Assembly: GCA_947448525.1 (NCBI GenBank) | Contig: CANFNV010000018.1 | Coordinates: forward strand, 1 to 32,510 | DNA length: 32,510 bases | Source: Flavobacteriaceae bacterium | GTDB taxonomy: Bacteria; Bacteroidota; Bacteroidia; Flavobacteriales; Flavobacteriaceae | Reading direction: 5' to 3' | Part shown: positions 32,373 to 32,510 of the stretch, piece by piece | How positions within the stretch are numbered: the first letter of the stretch is position 1 | Layout: each line of letters opens with the position of its first letter | Program-made: the position numbers and the translations under genes | The notes under the pieces: generated by a model | The model's database searches: none | The model's input: only the letters and a program-made list of their open reading frames with translations | What the model was told of the DNA's origin: nothing

Positions 32373-32510
32373 TTAAGAGTGTTTTACAGAAATTTGCTCC
32401 ATGACATTAGAAACACTTTTACATTTGTCGGAAGCCATTTCTAGTGCCGATAACACTTCTTTGTATTTAATGATATTTTTAGCATCGGTTTCATTTTCAA
32501 AAATATCGGC
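32373..32510 (-). CDS. DUF47 / PhoU-like phosphate transport regulator (C-terminal part, cut by window edge)
   Basis: The minus-strand frame open from the window edge to TAA at 32373-32375 encodes the last 45 residues of a protein. The segment IKYKEVLSALEMASDKCKSV followed by SNVMEQISVKHS matches the C-terminal helix of DUF47 (TIGR00153) proteins, which end in a WKE-x-YE-LE-xTDKCE-x-ANV pattern. These helical PhoU-like proteins are found directly before PiT transporters and are thought to regulate them. The N-terminal part lies outside the window. Confidence 0.82.
   Translation of the reverse strand, partial: ADIFENETDAKNIIKYKEVLSALEMASDKCKSVSNVMEQISVKHS

Overview
The window looks like a chromosome segment of a Flavobacteriaceae bacterium, most likely Flavobacterium or a close relative. 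The evidence is the low G+C content, start codons without Shine-Dalgarno sequences, repeated TAnnTTTG promoter elements of the Bacteroidota type, a PorX regulator of the type IX secretion system, a fused CcsBA cytochrome c maturation protein, and a flavobacterial style of gene order. Nearly everything is housekeeping. There is no insertion sequence, prophage or CRISPR array.

Layout. Positions 1-271 hold a tRNA-Ser(UGA) with a complete promoter, and a terminator. Positions 272-7298 are one minus-strand run in transcription order tpx, diacylglycerol kinase, ftsK, lolA, LptF/G permease, ribB; it mixes antioxidant, envelope, chromosome-segregation and riboflavin functions. Positions 7427-9196 carry a compact plus-strand arsenic-type operon: a near-perfect 24-bp operator, arsR, a SAM methyltransferase, a thioredoxin-coupled arsenate reductase with its full Cys triad, and an unlisted 41-residue membrane peptide, ended by a terminator shared with the facing operon. 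No arsenite exporter is visible. Positions 9213-10509 are a minus-strand peroxide-defence operon: peroxiredoxin, thioredoxin and a small conserved protein.

Positions 10708-15951 carry an APC amino acid permease with a large soluble insert and the fused CcsBA. Positions 15974-18483 (minus) pair a cNMP/CBS/DUF294 nucleotidyltransferase-like protein with a DEDD exonuclease-fold protein that has lost catalytic residues. An M13 lipoprotein peptidase (minus) is divergent from porX, which is followed by tsaE, an alanine dehydrogenase-family gene and a small membrane-anchored protein. A cysteine synthase-like enzyme, a prolyl oligopeptidase and a threonine aldolase follow on the minus strand.

prfB (28922-30017) needs a programmed +1 frameshift, so it is split in a naive ORF scan. 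The only gap over 300 bases (30018-30379) holds what looks like a free-standing structured small RNA: its own promoter element, a GAAA-tetraloop hairpin and a strong terminator, with no downstream gene in the same direction. This is the best candidate for something undescribed. The window closes with a lysine-rich low-complexity protein, a PiT phosphate transporter, and the 3' end of its DUF47 (PhoU-like) partner, cut by the window edge.
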